This document shows, piece after piece, positions 25,433 through 34,355 of a stretch of DNA of 64,000 bases. The DNA is from Candidatus Edwardsiibacteriota bacterium (GTDB lineage Bacteria > Edwardsbacteria > AC1 > EtOH8). Numbering within the stretch: position 1 is the stretch's first letter; every line of letters starts with the position of its first letter. The DNA lies in the NCBI GenBank assembly GCA_020053305.1, contig JAGVNJ010000009.1, forward strand, positions 1-64,000, read 5' to 3'. Under the pieces are notes generated by a model. That model searched no databases. It was not told the DNA's origin and worked only from the letters and a program-made list of their open reading frames with translations. The translations under genes were made by a program, and so were the position numbers.

Positions 25433-26272
25433 TTAACTAAATCTGGCAAATATACTGCACGGCATAGAGATATCATCATTGCTCAAATGAAGTTCCCCGC
25501 ACTGGATCCGATCTGACGGCAGGATACCGGCCAGCATATTCTTGAGGGCCTGGGGCGAATGTCCGACGTTATAGGCATTGATAAGAAAAAACAATGGTTT
25601 GTCCGGCAATAACTTGGAGCAGATGGCCAAAAGTCTGGGCAGATCTCGGTCAAATTTGAAAGTTTTGCCTGAGGTATCACGGCCAAAGGCCGGTGGATCC
25701 ATGATGATAGCATCATATTTAACACCCCGCTTGGCCTCGCGTTCGGCGAACTTAAGGCAGTCATCCACGATCCAGCGGATAGGTTTGTCGGCCAGTTTGC
25801 TCAGTTCCTGGTTGCGTTTGGCCCATTTCACCGCCGGCTGGGATGAATCCACGTGGCAGACGCCGGCCCCGGCTGCCGCCGCCGCCAGCGTGGCCGCCCC
25901 GGTATATGCGAACAGGTTGAGAATGCTTGGCTTACGTTGGCTTTTGGTGATAAGACCCGACATCCAGTCCCAGTTGACAGCCTGCTCCGGGAAGACCCCG
26001 GTATGCTTGTATGGCGTCAGCTTGAGCTCCAGGGTCAGATCTTGATGCCTGAAAAGCCAGGGCCGGGGAGGAGGCGAAACTTGCCGCCACTTGCCGGTCT
26101 CGATGAACACCGCCTGGGCTTTGGCCCATTGATCAGCCGGGAGTTTTTTATTCCATATGGCGCTTGGCTCGGGCCGGGATATAAGATAACCGGCAAAGCG
26201 TTCCAGTTTCCGGCCGTTGCCGGAATCGATGAGGGAGTGGTCTTTAAGGCTATTTGGGTGGAGAATCTGCAT
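25433..26272 (-). CDS. Class I SAM methyltransferase, RlmI/RlmK-like
   Basis: A 279-residue protein of the COG1092 type, which methylates rRNA cytosines or guanines in known members. The SAM motif I is NLFAYTGAATLAAAAAGA (about residue 120), VDSSQPAVKWAKRNQEL is motif II, and the catalytic DPPAFGR box lies near residue 193. HTGVFPEQAVNWDWM is the usual pre-motif. The N-terminal PUA domain of RlmI is absent, so it is a short version, and rRNA specificity is inferred only. It ends next to the terminator at 25382-25412. The gene at 26382 lies 109 bases upstream on the same strand. Confidence 0.85.
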   Translation of the reverse strand: MQILHPNSLKDHSLIDSGNGRKLERFAGYLISRPEPSAIWNKKLPADQWAKAQAVFIETGKWRQVSPPPRPWLFRHQDLTLELKLTPYKHTGVFPEQAVNWDWMSGLITKSQRKPSILNLFAYTGAATLAAAAAGAGVCHVDSSQPAVKWAKRNQELSKLADKPIRWIVDDCLKFAEREAKRGVKYDAIIMDPPAFGRDTSGKTFKFDRDLPRLLAICSKLLPDKPLFFLINAYNVGHSPQALKNMLAGILPSDRIQCGELHLSNDDISMPCSIFARFS

Positions 26273-26381
26273 TTTAAACCCTTGCGTATTAAGTGATATT
26301 GATAGTTTACATAATATTTATTATGGGACATTACGTTGAAAGGTTTTAAAACTATTTAACTCCCAAAGAAGCATCACTCTA

Positions 26382-26783
26382 TTAAATTGGATTATTCCAC
26401 CACCATATAAAAACTCCCATCAATAGCAAACATGCCGAAATGGTTACAGTATTAGCCCTCTGGTTATTTTTGTTTTTTTCATTTTCAATATCGGCTTTAG
26501 ATTGCTTGGTGCTTTGCCATTTGTAAATGATTCCTTCGGGATCTACGCTAAAGTTTGTAAAATGGTTTGGTTGTATTATATCTACCCAAGTTAGAATCCT
26601 GCCACCTATGCCATCATCTTTTTCAATGATATAATTACCCCATTGCTGGACAACTTCATTATAATGTTTCCCGACATATCCCTCACAGATTTCTCTCATC
26701 GTCGGTCCTTTTACTTTTGTTGTTGCGCAACCGACAATATTTAAATAGACAATGACTGATAGAGCAATTCTTAATATTTTCAT
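26382..26783 (-). CDS. Small lipoprotein with C-terminal membrane helix
   Basis: A 133-residue protein of unknown function. The lipobox is LNIVGC (Cys about residue 19). The core GKHYNEVVQQWG with a following beta pattern loosely recalls SmpA/BamE-like small lipoproteins. A second hydrophobic stretch (about 113-131, ISACLLLMGVFIWWW) suggests a second membrane anchor, which is unusual for a lipoprotein. The gene is far more AT-rich than its neighbours, so horizontal arrival is possible. AAAGGAA lies about nine bases before the ATG. It stands alone, after the leuS terminator. Confidence 0.7.
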   Translation of the reverse strand: MKILRIALSVIVYLNIVGCATTKVKGPTMREICEGYVGKHYNEVVQQWGNYIIEKDDGIGGRILTWVDIIQPNHFTNFSVDPEGIIYKWQSTKQSKADIENEKNKNNQRANTVTISACLLLMGVFIWWWNNPI

Positions 26784-26805
26784 CTATCTATTTTCCTTTC
26801 ATAAA

Positions 26806-26835
26806 TAAAATGCTGGTATTAATACCAGCATATTA
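26806..26835 (-). terminator. leuS terminator
   Basis: Ten-base arms TGCTGGTATT and AATACCAGCA, followed on the - strand by TTTTATTT, 14 bases after the leuS stop. Confidence 0.75.
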
Positions 26836-26846
26836 TAACTCACCCT

Positions 26847-29510
26847 TTACCCTACAATATTCACCAGCTTCTTGGGCACCACCACTACTTTCTTTATATT
26901 CAGATCCACCAAATACTTTTTCACCTGTTCGCTGTTCAAGGCGATCTTCTTAAGCTCCTCGTCGCTGATATCGGCCGGGACAGTTATCCTGTCCCGTAGC
27001 TTGCCATTTATCTGGACCACCAAGGTGATCTCGTCATTGGCGGCTATCAGGAGATCGGATTTGGGCCATTGAGCCTTATAGGTGGTCCCTTTATGCCCCA
27101 GCATCTGCCACAGCTCCTCGGACATATGCGGGGTGAAGGGCGCCATCAGCAGGGTCAGGGTCTCTATTATCTCCGAAACCAGGCAGGGATAATCGGCTGC
27201 CGGCACATCATCCTTGACGGGAAAGGCCTCCTGGACCTCGTTGGTGAGCTCCATCAGCGCCGCCACCGAAGTGTTGAACTGGAAGCGTTCCATGTCGTCG
27301 GTGACCTTCTTGATGGTCTGGTGCAGTTTCCGCCTGACCGATCTGACTGCTAAGTGGTCTTCCTGTTCGATCTCAGCTGCCCAGTCAGCCTTATAGACCG
27401 GCTGATAGGTGGTTATCCAGCGCCACACCCGGTTGACAAACCGGAAAGAGCCGTTGATCCCCTCCTCGGTCCACTGGATATCGTCCTCGAACGGCGCCAT
27501 GAACATCTCGTAGACCCTCAAACTGTCGGCCCCGTATTTCTGGGCGATCTCGTCCGGGGTCACCACATTGCCCTTGGACTTGGACATTCTGGCCCAGCGC
27601 CATACGATCTGGTCTTCGGGAAAGGCCTCCCTCTCCTCGGGCTTCAAAACTATCCAATCGACCAGACGGGCCTCACCGCCATCGCTCTCCGCATTCTCAT
27701 TGGCCCGGGGCTTGCGCCCCGGGGTGTAGGCCAGAAGCGATCCCTGGTTATGGAGGGTCAAAAAGGGCTCGGTGAAATTCAGGTATCCCTCATCAAACAG
27801 GACCTTGGTCCAGAATCGGGAATACAACAGGTGCGACCTGATGTGTTCGGCCCCTCCGGCGTAGATATCCACCGGCAGCCAATAGCCCAGCTTCTGATGG
27901 TCGGCAAATATATCGTTATTATGCGGGTCGGCGAACCTCAGGAAATACCAGGAGGAACAGGCGTAGCCGCCCATGGTGTCGGTCTCCCGTTTGGCCGGGC
28001 CGCCGCATTTCGGGCAGTTGGTATTTACGAACTCCGGGATATTGGCCAGGGGCGATTCTCCGGTGCCCGACGGATGGTAATTATCCACGTTAGGAAGCAG
28101 CACCGGGAGCTGGTCTTCGGGAACCGGCACGATCCCGCACTTGGGGCAGTGGATCATTGGTATGGGCGCTCCCCAGTACCGCTGGCGGCTGATCAGCCAG
28201 TCCCGCAGACGGTAGTTGACCTTGCCCCGCCCTTTTTGGTTCTGCTCCAGCCATTTTATGAATTTGGAGATGGTCTCTTTTGAATTGGGCAGGCCGTCGA
28301 ACTGCCCGGAATTTATCATAGACCCGCCGTCGGGGATGGCCTGGGTCATCTCCTCGGGGCCGGCCGGCCCTCCCTCCGACCGGAACACCATCCGAATGGG
28401 AATATTAAACTTGCGGGCGAACTCGAAATCCCGCTGGTCGTGGGCCGGGACGGCCATGATGGCCCCGGTGCCGTAGCCCATCATCACGTAGTCGGCGATC
28501 CAGATGGGGATCTTCTCGCCGTTGACCGGATTTGTGGCATAACTGCCGGTGAAGACGCCGGTCTTGGTGCGCTCGGTGTTCAGCCGTTCGATCTCGGTCT
28601 CACTCTGGGTTTTCTTGATGTAGGCTTCGACCTCGGCTTTTTTCTCAGGCAGGGTCAGATCTTCCACCAGGTGATGCTCCGGCGCCAGCACCATGAAGGT
28701 GGCCCCGAACAGGGTGTCCGGCCGGGTGGTGAATACCTGAATTCTTGATCCATTCGCTTGTTGGGCAGGGCTGCCTTTCTCAGGACAAGATTCTGAATTT
28801 TGAATTTTGAATTCAACTTTTGCTCCCTCGCTTCGACCTATCCAGTCCCGCTGCATCTCCTTCATGCCCTCGGTCCAATGGAGCTTCTCCAGGTCATCCA
28901 GCAGCCGGTCGGCGTAGGCGGTGATCTTAAAGAACCACTGGGGCATGGGGCGTTTTTCCACCGGATTGTCGCAGCGCCAGCAGCGGCCCTCCTTGACCTC
29001 CTCGTTGGCCAGCCCGGTCTTGCATGACGGGCACCAGTTGATGGGCGCGGTGTCGCGGTAGGCCAGGCCCTTTTTATAGAGCAGCAGAAAGATCCACTGG
29101 GTCCAGCGGTAATATTCCGGCAGGCTGGAATCTATCTCCCGGGTCCAATCGTAACTGCATCCGGCCAGCTTGAGGGTCCGCTTGTAATTAGCGGCGTACT
29201 CCGGCACCATCTGCCGGGGGTTGCGTCCCTTCTTGATGGCCTCGTTCTCGGCCGGCTGGCCGAAGGCGTCCCAGCCCATGGGATGCAGCACATTGAATCC
29301 GGCCATGCTCTTGTAGCGGCAGAAGGCGTCCATCGGCACGTAGTTCTTGAGGTGACCCACATGGAGGCCCGACCCCGAGGGATAGGGGAACATCTCCAGG
29401 CAGTAGGTCTTGGGCCGGTCCGAATCATCGTGGGCCTTGAAGGTCTTCTCCCTTTCCCAGGTCTCCTGCCACCTGGCCTCGATTTCTCTGAAATTATATT
29501 CTCTGGTCAT
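26847..29510 (-). CDS. leuS: Leucyl-tRNA synthetase
   Basis: Charges tRNA-Leu. Class I motifs: PYPSGSGLHVGHLKNY (HIGH-type, about residue 42) and MSKSKGNVV (KMSKS, about 640). The zinc-type cysteines CPSCKTGLANEEV and CPKCGIVPVPE are visible, and the editing domain contains VFTTRPDTLFGATF. At 887 residues it is slightly long. Residues about 234-256 (QNSESCPEKGSPAQQANGSR) precede the editing motif and are encoded by a low-complexity AATTCAAAATTC-type stretch that fits no family consensus. An extra segment before KMSKS (RKPRANENAESDGGEARLVD) also occurs in Bacteroidetes-like enzymes. It stands alone between terminators. Confidence 0.96.
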   Translation of the reverse strand: MTREYNFREIEARWQETWEREKTFKAHDDSDRPKTYCLEMFPYPSGSGLHVGHLKNYVPMDAFCRYKSMAGFNVLHPMGWDAFGQPAENEAIKKGRNPRQMVPEYAANYKRTLKLAGCSYDWTREIDSSLPEYYRWTQWIFLLLYKKGLAYRDTAPINWCPSCKTGLANEEVKEGRCWRCDNPVEKRPMPQWFFKITAYADRLLDDLEKLHWTEGMKEMQRDWIGRSEGAKVEFKIQNSESCPEKGSPAQQANGSRIQVFTTRPDTLFGATFMVLAPEHHLVEDLTLPEKKAEVEAYIKKTQSETEIERLNTERTKTGVFTGSYATNPVNGEKIPIWIADYVMMGYGTGAIMAVPAHDQRDFEFARKFNIPIRMVFRSEGGPAGPEEMTQAIPDGGSMINSGQFDGLPNSKETISKFIKWLEQNQKGRGKVNYRLRDWLISRQRYWGAPIPMIHCPKCGIVPVPEDQLPVLLPNVDNYHPSGTGESPLANIPEFVNTNCPKCGGPAKRETDTMGGYACSSWYFLRFADPHNNDIFADHQKLGYWLPVDIYAGGAEHIRSHLLYSRFWTKVLFDEGYLNFTEPFLTLHNQGSLLAYTPGRKPRANENAESDGGEARLVDWIVLKPEEREAFPEDQIVWRWARMSKSKGNVVTPDEIAQKYGADSLRVYEMFMAPFEDDIQWTEEGINGSFRFVNRVWRWITTYQPVYKADWAAEIEQEDHLAVRSVRRKLHQTIKKVTDDMERFQFNTSVAALMELTNEVQEAFPVKDDVPAADYPCLVSEIIETLTLLMAPFTPHMSEELWQMLGHKGTTYKAQWPKSDLLIAANDEITLVVQINGKLRDRITVPADISDEELKKIALNSEQVKKYLVDLNIKKVVVVPKKLVNIVG
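28745..28812. repeat. Repeat-like insertion in leuS
   Basis: On the - strand GAATTCAAAATTCAAAATTC is a short direct repeat, followed by sequence unlike any LeuS consensus up to a second GAATTC. Overall it adds about 20 codons in frame. The edges are uncertain. Confidence 0.45.
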
Positions 29511-29540
29511 TTCGGTTAAATGATGCGTTTCGTTTATGTT

Positions 29541-29578
29541 AAAAGCCTTCAGATCATCAATACATTCTGAAGGCTTTT
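29541..29578 (-). terminator. Terminator after the zinc-ribbon gene
   Basis: AAAAGCCTTCAGA and TCTGAAGGCTTTT form a 13-bp stem with a 12-base loop, downstream of the stop at 29598 on the - strand. Confidence 0.8.
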
Positions 29579-29597
29579 ATAAATTATTAATAGGCCT

Positions 29598-30485
29598 TTA
29601 TTTTCCGCCCAGCAGGTCGGTGGCGTTGATCAACTCATTGCCGCATTTCTCGCAGTACCAGTTGTCGGCCCGGTTGAAGGCTCCGCACTTGGGGCATTTT
29701 AGCTCTCCCTCATGGGACTCCGCGACGGCGGCATCCTCAACTTTGGGCTCGAACGAAATATCTTCCTCTATCTGGATTGATTCGGGTATCGGGACTATGG
29801 GTTCGGCCGCCGGTTGCTCCTGGCCGAAATTAGAACCCAATATGCTGGCGAATTGCTTCTCCAGATCGTCCAATTCACTGCGCTGAACTTCCGGAGTGGG
29901 TTGAACCGCCGGCTTCGGAGCAGGTGGAGGTGTTGGGGTTGGTACCGGCGCTGGAGCCGGTGGTGGCGGCGCGGGTACCGGTTTGGAAGCAACAGCCTGG
30001 GGCGGCTTCGGCGTTGCCGGCGGCGGGGATGCCACTGGGGCAATTGGTTCAGCAGGCTTCCCGCCGATCAGCGCCTGGTAGTTATCTATCTTTTCCGTCA
30101 GTTCCTGGAGTTTGGTTACAATGGCCTCATTCTCACTATTGTGGGCTTCCGATTTCTGGGCATAGTCGGCATCCTCCACCTCACCGATGGCGGCCCTCAA
30201 TTCCAGCTCCTCCATCTCGGTGCGGATCTCCTTCTCCCGGGCCAGCAATCCGGCCTGCTCGGCCAAAGCGGAATCCAGCGCCTCCTGCATTCCGGCGCCC
30301 TTCTCCTCCAGCAGAACCTGCAGTTCCAGCAGCTTGGCCTCGTACTCCCCGCGCACCTTCTGGAAGATCTCCGGCTTGGTAGCGGCCTTCTTTTCGTCCA
30401 GCAGCCGAATCCGCTTGTTGAAGACCTCAGTCAGGCGTTGAAGTTCCTCGATCGACTCGTTGCCAGTGATGTTCTCTACAGCCAT
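29598..30485 (-). CDS. Coiled-coil, proline-rich, zinc-ribbon protein
   Basis: A 295-residue protein without signal peptide. Residues about 8-140 are predicted coiled coil (heptad-like Leu/Glu/Lys, LQELTEKIDNYQALIGG). About 142-200 is a proline/alanine-rich linker (PKPPQAVASKPVPAPPPPAP). The C-terminus has a zinc ribbon with two CxxC knuckles (CPKCGAFNRADNWYCEKCGN, about 264-283). The function is unknown; such ribbon proteins often act as scaffolds or adaptors. It starts 16 bases after holA and shares its transcript, and a strong terminator follows. Confidence 0.75.
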   Translation of the reverse strand: MAVENITGNESIEELQRLTEVFNKRIRLLDEKKAATKPEIFQKVRGEYEAKLLELQVLLEEKGAGMQEALDSALAEQAGLLAREKEIRTEMEELELRAAIGEVEDADYAQKSEAHNSENEAIVTKLQELTEKIDNYQALIGGKPAEPIAPVASPPPATPKPPQAVASKPVPAPPPPAPAPVPTPTPPPAPKPAVQPTPEVQRSELDDLEKQFASILGSNFGQEQPAAEPIVPIPESIQIEEDISFEPKVEDAAVAESHEGELKCPKCGAFNRADNWYCEKCGNELINATDLLGGK

Positions 30486-30501
30486 TATTATTTCCTTAAG
30501 T

Positions 30502-31497
30502 TTAGGAAGATAATTTATAGATCAGTTTTTGCACCAGTGTTCGGGGCTCTCCCCGTCCGGATTTCAGGGCATATTCGGTCCGGTAAATCTGGTCCATGGC
30601 CCACAGATACTGCTGCGGGGTCCTGTTCCGCGAGGCGGGGATCATCTGGTTCACGTAATATTCATGGCTCTGGATGCTGTATCCGATCTGCCGGGGGGAT
30701 ACGCCGCGGGCGGTCAGGAGGAATACCTTCCAGTATTTTTCCAGCTGGTAATAAATGGCGCTCACCAGCCTGACCGGATCCTCCCCGGAGGACAGCAGTT
30801 TTTCATAAAGTGCCAGGGATCTGTCCCGTTCCCCGGTGCAGATGGCGCCGGCCAGTTCGTAGCTCTCTACTTCGAAAGACGACCCGGCCAGTGACTTTAT
30901 GTCGGTTTCGGTTATTTCGGACCGGTTTTGGCCGAAGGTATATATCTCGAACTTCTCTATTTCCCTGTCCAGTATGCCCAGATTATTACCGGATATTTCA
31001 ACCAGCATCTGGGCTCCGGCCGGGGCGATTTTTAATCCCCGGGCGGAGGCTTTGGTCATCACCCATTTTACGGTCTCGGTCTCCTTCAGCTGGTTGAAGA
31101 CCAGGGTGGGTATCTTCTCGGCCAACCCCTTGTAAAAGGCTGTCTTCTTGTCCAGATTGACTGAGCACAAAATCAAACAGACATCCCGGCTGGGATAATC
31201 CAGATGTTCCAAAATCAGCTTCCGGCTCTTGACCGAGAGGGCTTCAATCTCCTTGACCACTATGACGCGCTGCTCGGCAAACATTCCCAGGCTCTGGGTG
31301 CGCTGAATGATGTTGATCCCGTCCTGCTCGGTGGCCGAGATGCGCTCCAATCCCTGCGAAACCTGGGATTCCCCAAGGAAAGCCAGGGCCAACCGGCCTA
31401 TGGCCTGATCTTTAAGATACTCCTCTTCCCCTGGGAAAAAATACGCCCCAGCTATCTTTTTTGCCGCGATCTGACGTTCTAAGTCGTTAAATGTCAT
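30502..31497 (-). CDS. holA: DNA polymerase III delta subunit
   Basis: The clamp-loader delta subunit, which opens the beta ring. Start KIAGAYFFPGEEEYLKDQAI is the family pattern, followed by VIVVKEIEALSVKSRKLILE (Walker B-like position), GNNLGILDREIEKFEIYTFG and SRNRTPQQYLWAMDQIYRTE near the end. Its 331 residues match the family. It is on the - strand and followed by the zinc-ribbon gene 16 bases later; a terminator ends the preceding unit upstream. No clear ribosome binding site precedes the ATG. Confidence 0.92.
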   Translation of the reverse strand: MTFNDLERQIAAKKIAGAYFFPGEEEYLKDQAIGRLALAFLGESQVSQGLERISATEQDGINIIQRTQSLGMFAEQRVIVVKEIEALSVKSRKLILEHLDYPSRDVCLILCSVNLDKKTAFYKGLAEKIPTLVFNQLKETETVKWVMTKASARGLKIAPAGAQMLVEISGNNLGILDREIEKFEIYTFGQNRSEITETDIKSLAGSSFEVESYELAGAICTGERDRSLALYEKLLSSGEDPVRLVSAIYYQLEKYWKVFLLTARGVSPRQIGYSIQSHEYYVNQMIPASRNRTPQQYLWAMDQIYRTEYALKSGRGEPRTLVQKLIYKLSS

Positions 31498-31570
31498 CTT
31501 AACTGTATAGTTTACTAACTAAATAAGGATTTGTCAACAAAATTCTTAAAACGAAATATTTGGCTAAAAT

Positions 31571-31603
31571 AAAGCCGGGCCTGTTAAATGGCCCGGCTTT
31601 ATA
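31571..31603 (-). terminator. Terminator of the large exported protein gene
   Basis: AAAGCCGGGCC and GGCCCGGCTTT arms with an 8-base loop and ATTTTAG downstream on the - strand. Confidence 0.85.
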
Positions 31604-31612
31604 AGGCGAGGT

Positions 31613-34237
31613 TTAACGGAGAATTGTCATCCTTTTGGTCAATGTTTTGTCCATGGTCCTGAGCTGGTAGATGTAGACGCCCGACGCCAGTTTGGCCCCG
31701 TTGCGATCGGTTCCGTTCCATTTGATCGTATGGTATCCGGCATCCAGTTTGCCATCGGCCAAAGTGTTGACTTTCTGGCCCAGCACGTTGAACACCTCCA
31801 GGCTAACCTGGGCTGATGCCGGCAGGCTGAACCTGATGGTGGTCCCGGTTGTCAGGGGGTTGGGGGCGGCGGGATTTAACTGCAGAAGGTAGCCTTTGTT
31901 TTCAGGCTTTCCCTCCACCCCGCTGGGAATACTGGTAAAGCTGACCACGGTATCCGGCAGGAAGGCCAAGCTGTTGCCGGCCAGGTCGATACCCGAGGTG
32001 ATTATAACGGACATAATCGTGCTGTAGGGGTATGGATTCTGCGGAACCAGTGTAAAGGTATCACCGGCTGCATTCCAGCTGACAGTGAAGTCATGAACAG
32101 GATCGGTATACCCGTCAAGCGAATCAGTGTTCATTGGTTCGGAAAAGGCGATGACGATAGTATCGTTGAGCCCAACGTCAATCGCACCCCAGGCCGGGGA
32201 GATGCCTGTGATGTACGGAGCGATGGCGTCACCTACTGTGGTAGTGAACATTATACTATCCGGCAACACTAGCAATGGGTTTCCGGCCAGATCCGTCAAA
32301 GAAGTAAGCCTGATGACATATGAGGTGTTTGCCGTCATCGGATCATGGATCAGGAATAATGTATCCATTGTCGCGTTCCAGGCCGGCTCTTCGTTGGGGC
32401 TGGGTGTCATGCTGCCAGCCAGGGATAAAGTATCCATCGGCTCGGAGAAGGCAATGTAGATTGCTGCATCCAAGGCCACCTCCGTGGCGCCGTTGGCCGG
32501 CGAGGTGGAAACAATATATGGAGCGGTAATGTCACCGGCACTATATATGGCATCCTGGTCCTTGCCCATGGTGAATTCCGAAAAGTCGGTAACGTTGGCT
32601 ATCTCTATGACGCCGCCGTCGGCGATGCCCCAGGGAGTCCGCACCGAAATTTCCGGAAACGTCCAGGCACTGCCCCCGTATTTCCCGACCACCATGGTCC
32701 CCTCGTCGGTGGCCTCGGTGAACCCGGTATTGAAATCGCCCGGCAGGTAGGCGAATTCGATTCTACAGGAATCGAAGGCTGCCGGCATGGTGGGGTGCTG
32801 GCCGATCACCCAGGTCCGCTGCATGGTGTTTTCGGGAATGCTCACATCCGGGTGGGTTGTTTGGGCGGCGAGAGCGCCTACCCCACCGGCCGTGGTCACG
32901 TTCAGGAAATTGATGGTGGCCGGGGAGTATCCGTTGGCGGATCCGACGTGATAGATCAGGCTGGGATTTCCCGTGGGAACATAGATACCCAGCATTCCGT
33001 CGACATAACCGGTGGTCCTGCCGGGCTGGCCGCCGTATGATGCCAGCAAGTAGCTTCCCGCAGTGACAATGCCGTCTCCAAATATTACCGAACCAAAACA
33101 GTTCAGGTCCCCGTCCAGGATGACCCCGGTCGAATTATTGAAGGTGACGTCGTTTACCGAAGAATCCGCCGACGGGATCTCGTAGCCGGTGGTCAGCGCC
33201 AAACCGGCCGGATTGGGGCCGTATTCTAGATTCACCCAGCCCTCGAACACAGGGGCGGTTGTCAGGGCGCCGGTATAGCGGCGGATGTGCCTGCCGTTAG
33301 CGATGGTCAGCCCGGATGAGTTATTGTAGTCCCCCCAACCCACATAGAGGGTTCCGTTGATCCTGACCGGGAATCCAAAAGCTGTGCCGGCTGGGTTATT
33401 GGTGTACAGATTGTCGAATTTCATGGTATCAGTGCTGGTGTAGGTGATGTCTCCGTTAACGATGACCATCTCATCACCGGTGGTGGCCGCGTCGGCGATC
33501 AGTGTATCGCCCAATACTAGATTGCCAGACACCTGAAGCAAAGATGTTACGCCGTTGGCGACAGAAATATTGAAATTACTGCCGGCTGGCATGACCACAG
33601 TTCCGTTGATATAAAAACTACCCCCCACGGCAGAGGAGCCTGTGCTACTAGTACTGAATGAAAAATACGCCGAACCGACGAACGAAAGTGTGTCCCCGTC
33701 GTTCACCTGGTAGGTGACATTTGAAAAGCCGTTGGAGTATAGTGCGGCGCCGGTATAGTGAAGTTCCAGATTTCGGTCGAAAGTTATGGTAATGCCATTC
33801 GCACCGGCGCGAAGCCGATCCACCTGGTAGGTTCCGCTGCCTGTAAACGTGACAGAATTAATGCATTGGAAACCTATGTCATCGGAAGAACCGCCGATAA
33901 CACCGTCATTCCGGATAGAATCGCCGTAAACCCATAGGTAGCGGTTGGTGGTGGTGCTATTGCAGTAATACAGGGCGCCTGATTCCACAATCAGGTTCTT
34001 ACAGGAATCCGGACTGACTGCAAATACTATGGTATGCCCATTGCGGATCAGAACATTATTGGTCGGTCCCGGGGCCCTGAGCGGTGTTGACCAGGTTCCG
34101 CCGTCCCATGTCTCCCAAGTGGCAAGGGTACGCCAGTTACCGCTGGCCACCGATCGGTAGTCACCGATGGTTTGAGCGTTTGCTAAACCGGAAAATAGCA
34201 AAACCAATGCCAGCAAAAACAGACTTGTTTTTTTCAT
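31613..34237 (-). CDS. Exported protein with two SbsA-type Ig domains and sorting domain
   Basis: An 874-residue secreted protein. Signal peptide about 1-21 (LFLLALVLLFSGLANA). The first 560 residues are a glycine/threonine-rich beta-helix-like region with G8/polymorphic-like start (VASGNWRTLATWETWDGGTW), as in surface proteins of FCB bacteria. Two SbsA-type Ig domains follow (about 575-775, each with SPANGATEVALD- and IAFSEPMDT-like motifs). The last 85 residues (LEVFNVLGQKVNTLAD, ASGVYIYQLRTM, MTILR) form the same Por/FlgD-like sorting domain as the 1412-residue protein. GGAGGAG precedes ATG. It is transcribed alone. Confidence 0.88.
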   Translation of the reverse strand: MKKTSLFLLALVLLFSGLANAQTIGDYRSVASGNWRTLATWETWDGGTWSTPLRAPGPTNNVLIRNGHTIVFAVSPDSCKNLIVESGALYYCNSTTTNRYLWVYGDSIRNDGVIGGSSDDIGFQCINSVTFTGSGTYQVDRLRAGANGITITFDRNLELHYTGAALYSNGFSNVTYQVNDGDTLSFVGSAYFSFSTSSTGSSAVGGSFYINGTVVMPAGSNFNISVANGVTSLLQVSGNLVLGDTLIADAATTGDEMVIVNGDITYTSTDTMKFDNLYTNNPAGTAFGFPVRINGTLYVGWGDYNNSSGLTIANGRHIRRYTGALTTAPVFEGWVNLEYGPNPAGLALTTGYEIPSADSSVNDVTFNNSTGVILDGDLNCFGSVIFGDGIVTAGSYLLASYGGQPGRTTGYVDGMLGIYVPTGNPSLIYHVGSANGYSPATINFLNVTTAGGVGALAAQTTHPDVSIPENTMQRTWVIGQHPTMPAAFDSCRIEFAYLPGDFNTGFTEATDEGTMVVGKYGGSAWTFPEISVRTPWGIADGGVIEIANVTDFSEFTMGKDQDAIYSAGDITAPYIVSTSPANGATEVALDAAIYIAFSEPMDTLSLAGSMTPSPNEEPAWNATMDTLFLIHDPMTANTSYVIRLTSLTDLAGNPLLVLPDSIMFTTTVGDAIAPYITGISPAWGAIDVGLNDTIVIAFSEPMNTDSLDGYTDPVHDFTVSWNAAGDTFTLVPQNPYPYSTIMSVIITSGIDLAGNSLAFLPDTVVSFTSIPSGVEGKPENKGYLLQLNPAAPNPLTTGTTIRFSLPASAQVSLEVFNVLGQKVNTLADGKLDAGYHTIKWNGTDRNGAKLASGVYIYQLRTMDKTLTKRMTILR

Positions 34238-34289
34238 GGCTCCTCCATTTATTTGTTAAGGTAAGTGTTATTTAAAGCTACTATCATGT

Positions 34290-34317
34290 ATTTTAACACA
34301 ATAGAGCAGATTGTCAA
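34290..34317 (-). promoter_or_regulatory. Promoter of the exported protein gene
   Basis: On the - strand: TTGACA (34317-34312), 16 bp, TAAAAT (34295-34290), about 50 bases before the ATG. Confidence 0.65.
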
Positions 34318-34355
34318 TCAGATTTTAATGTTATTTTTGGGGCGTAACCTGGTGT

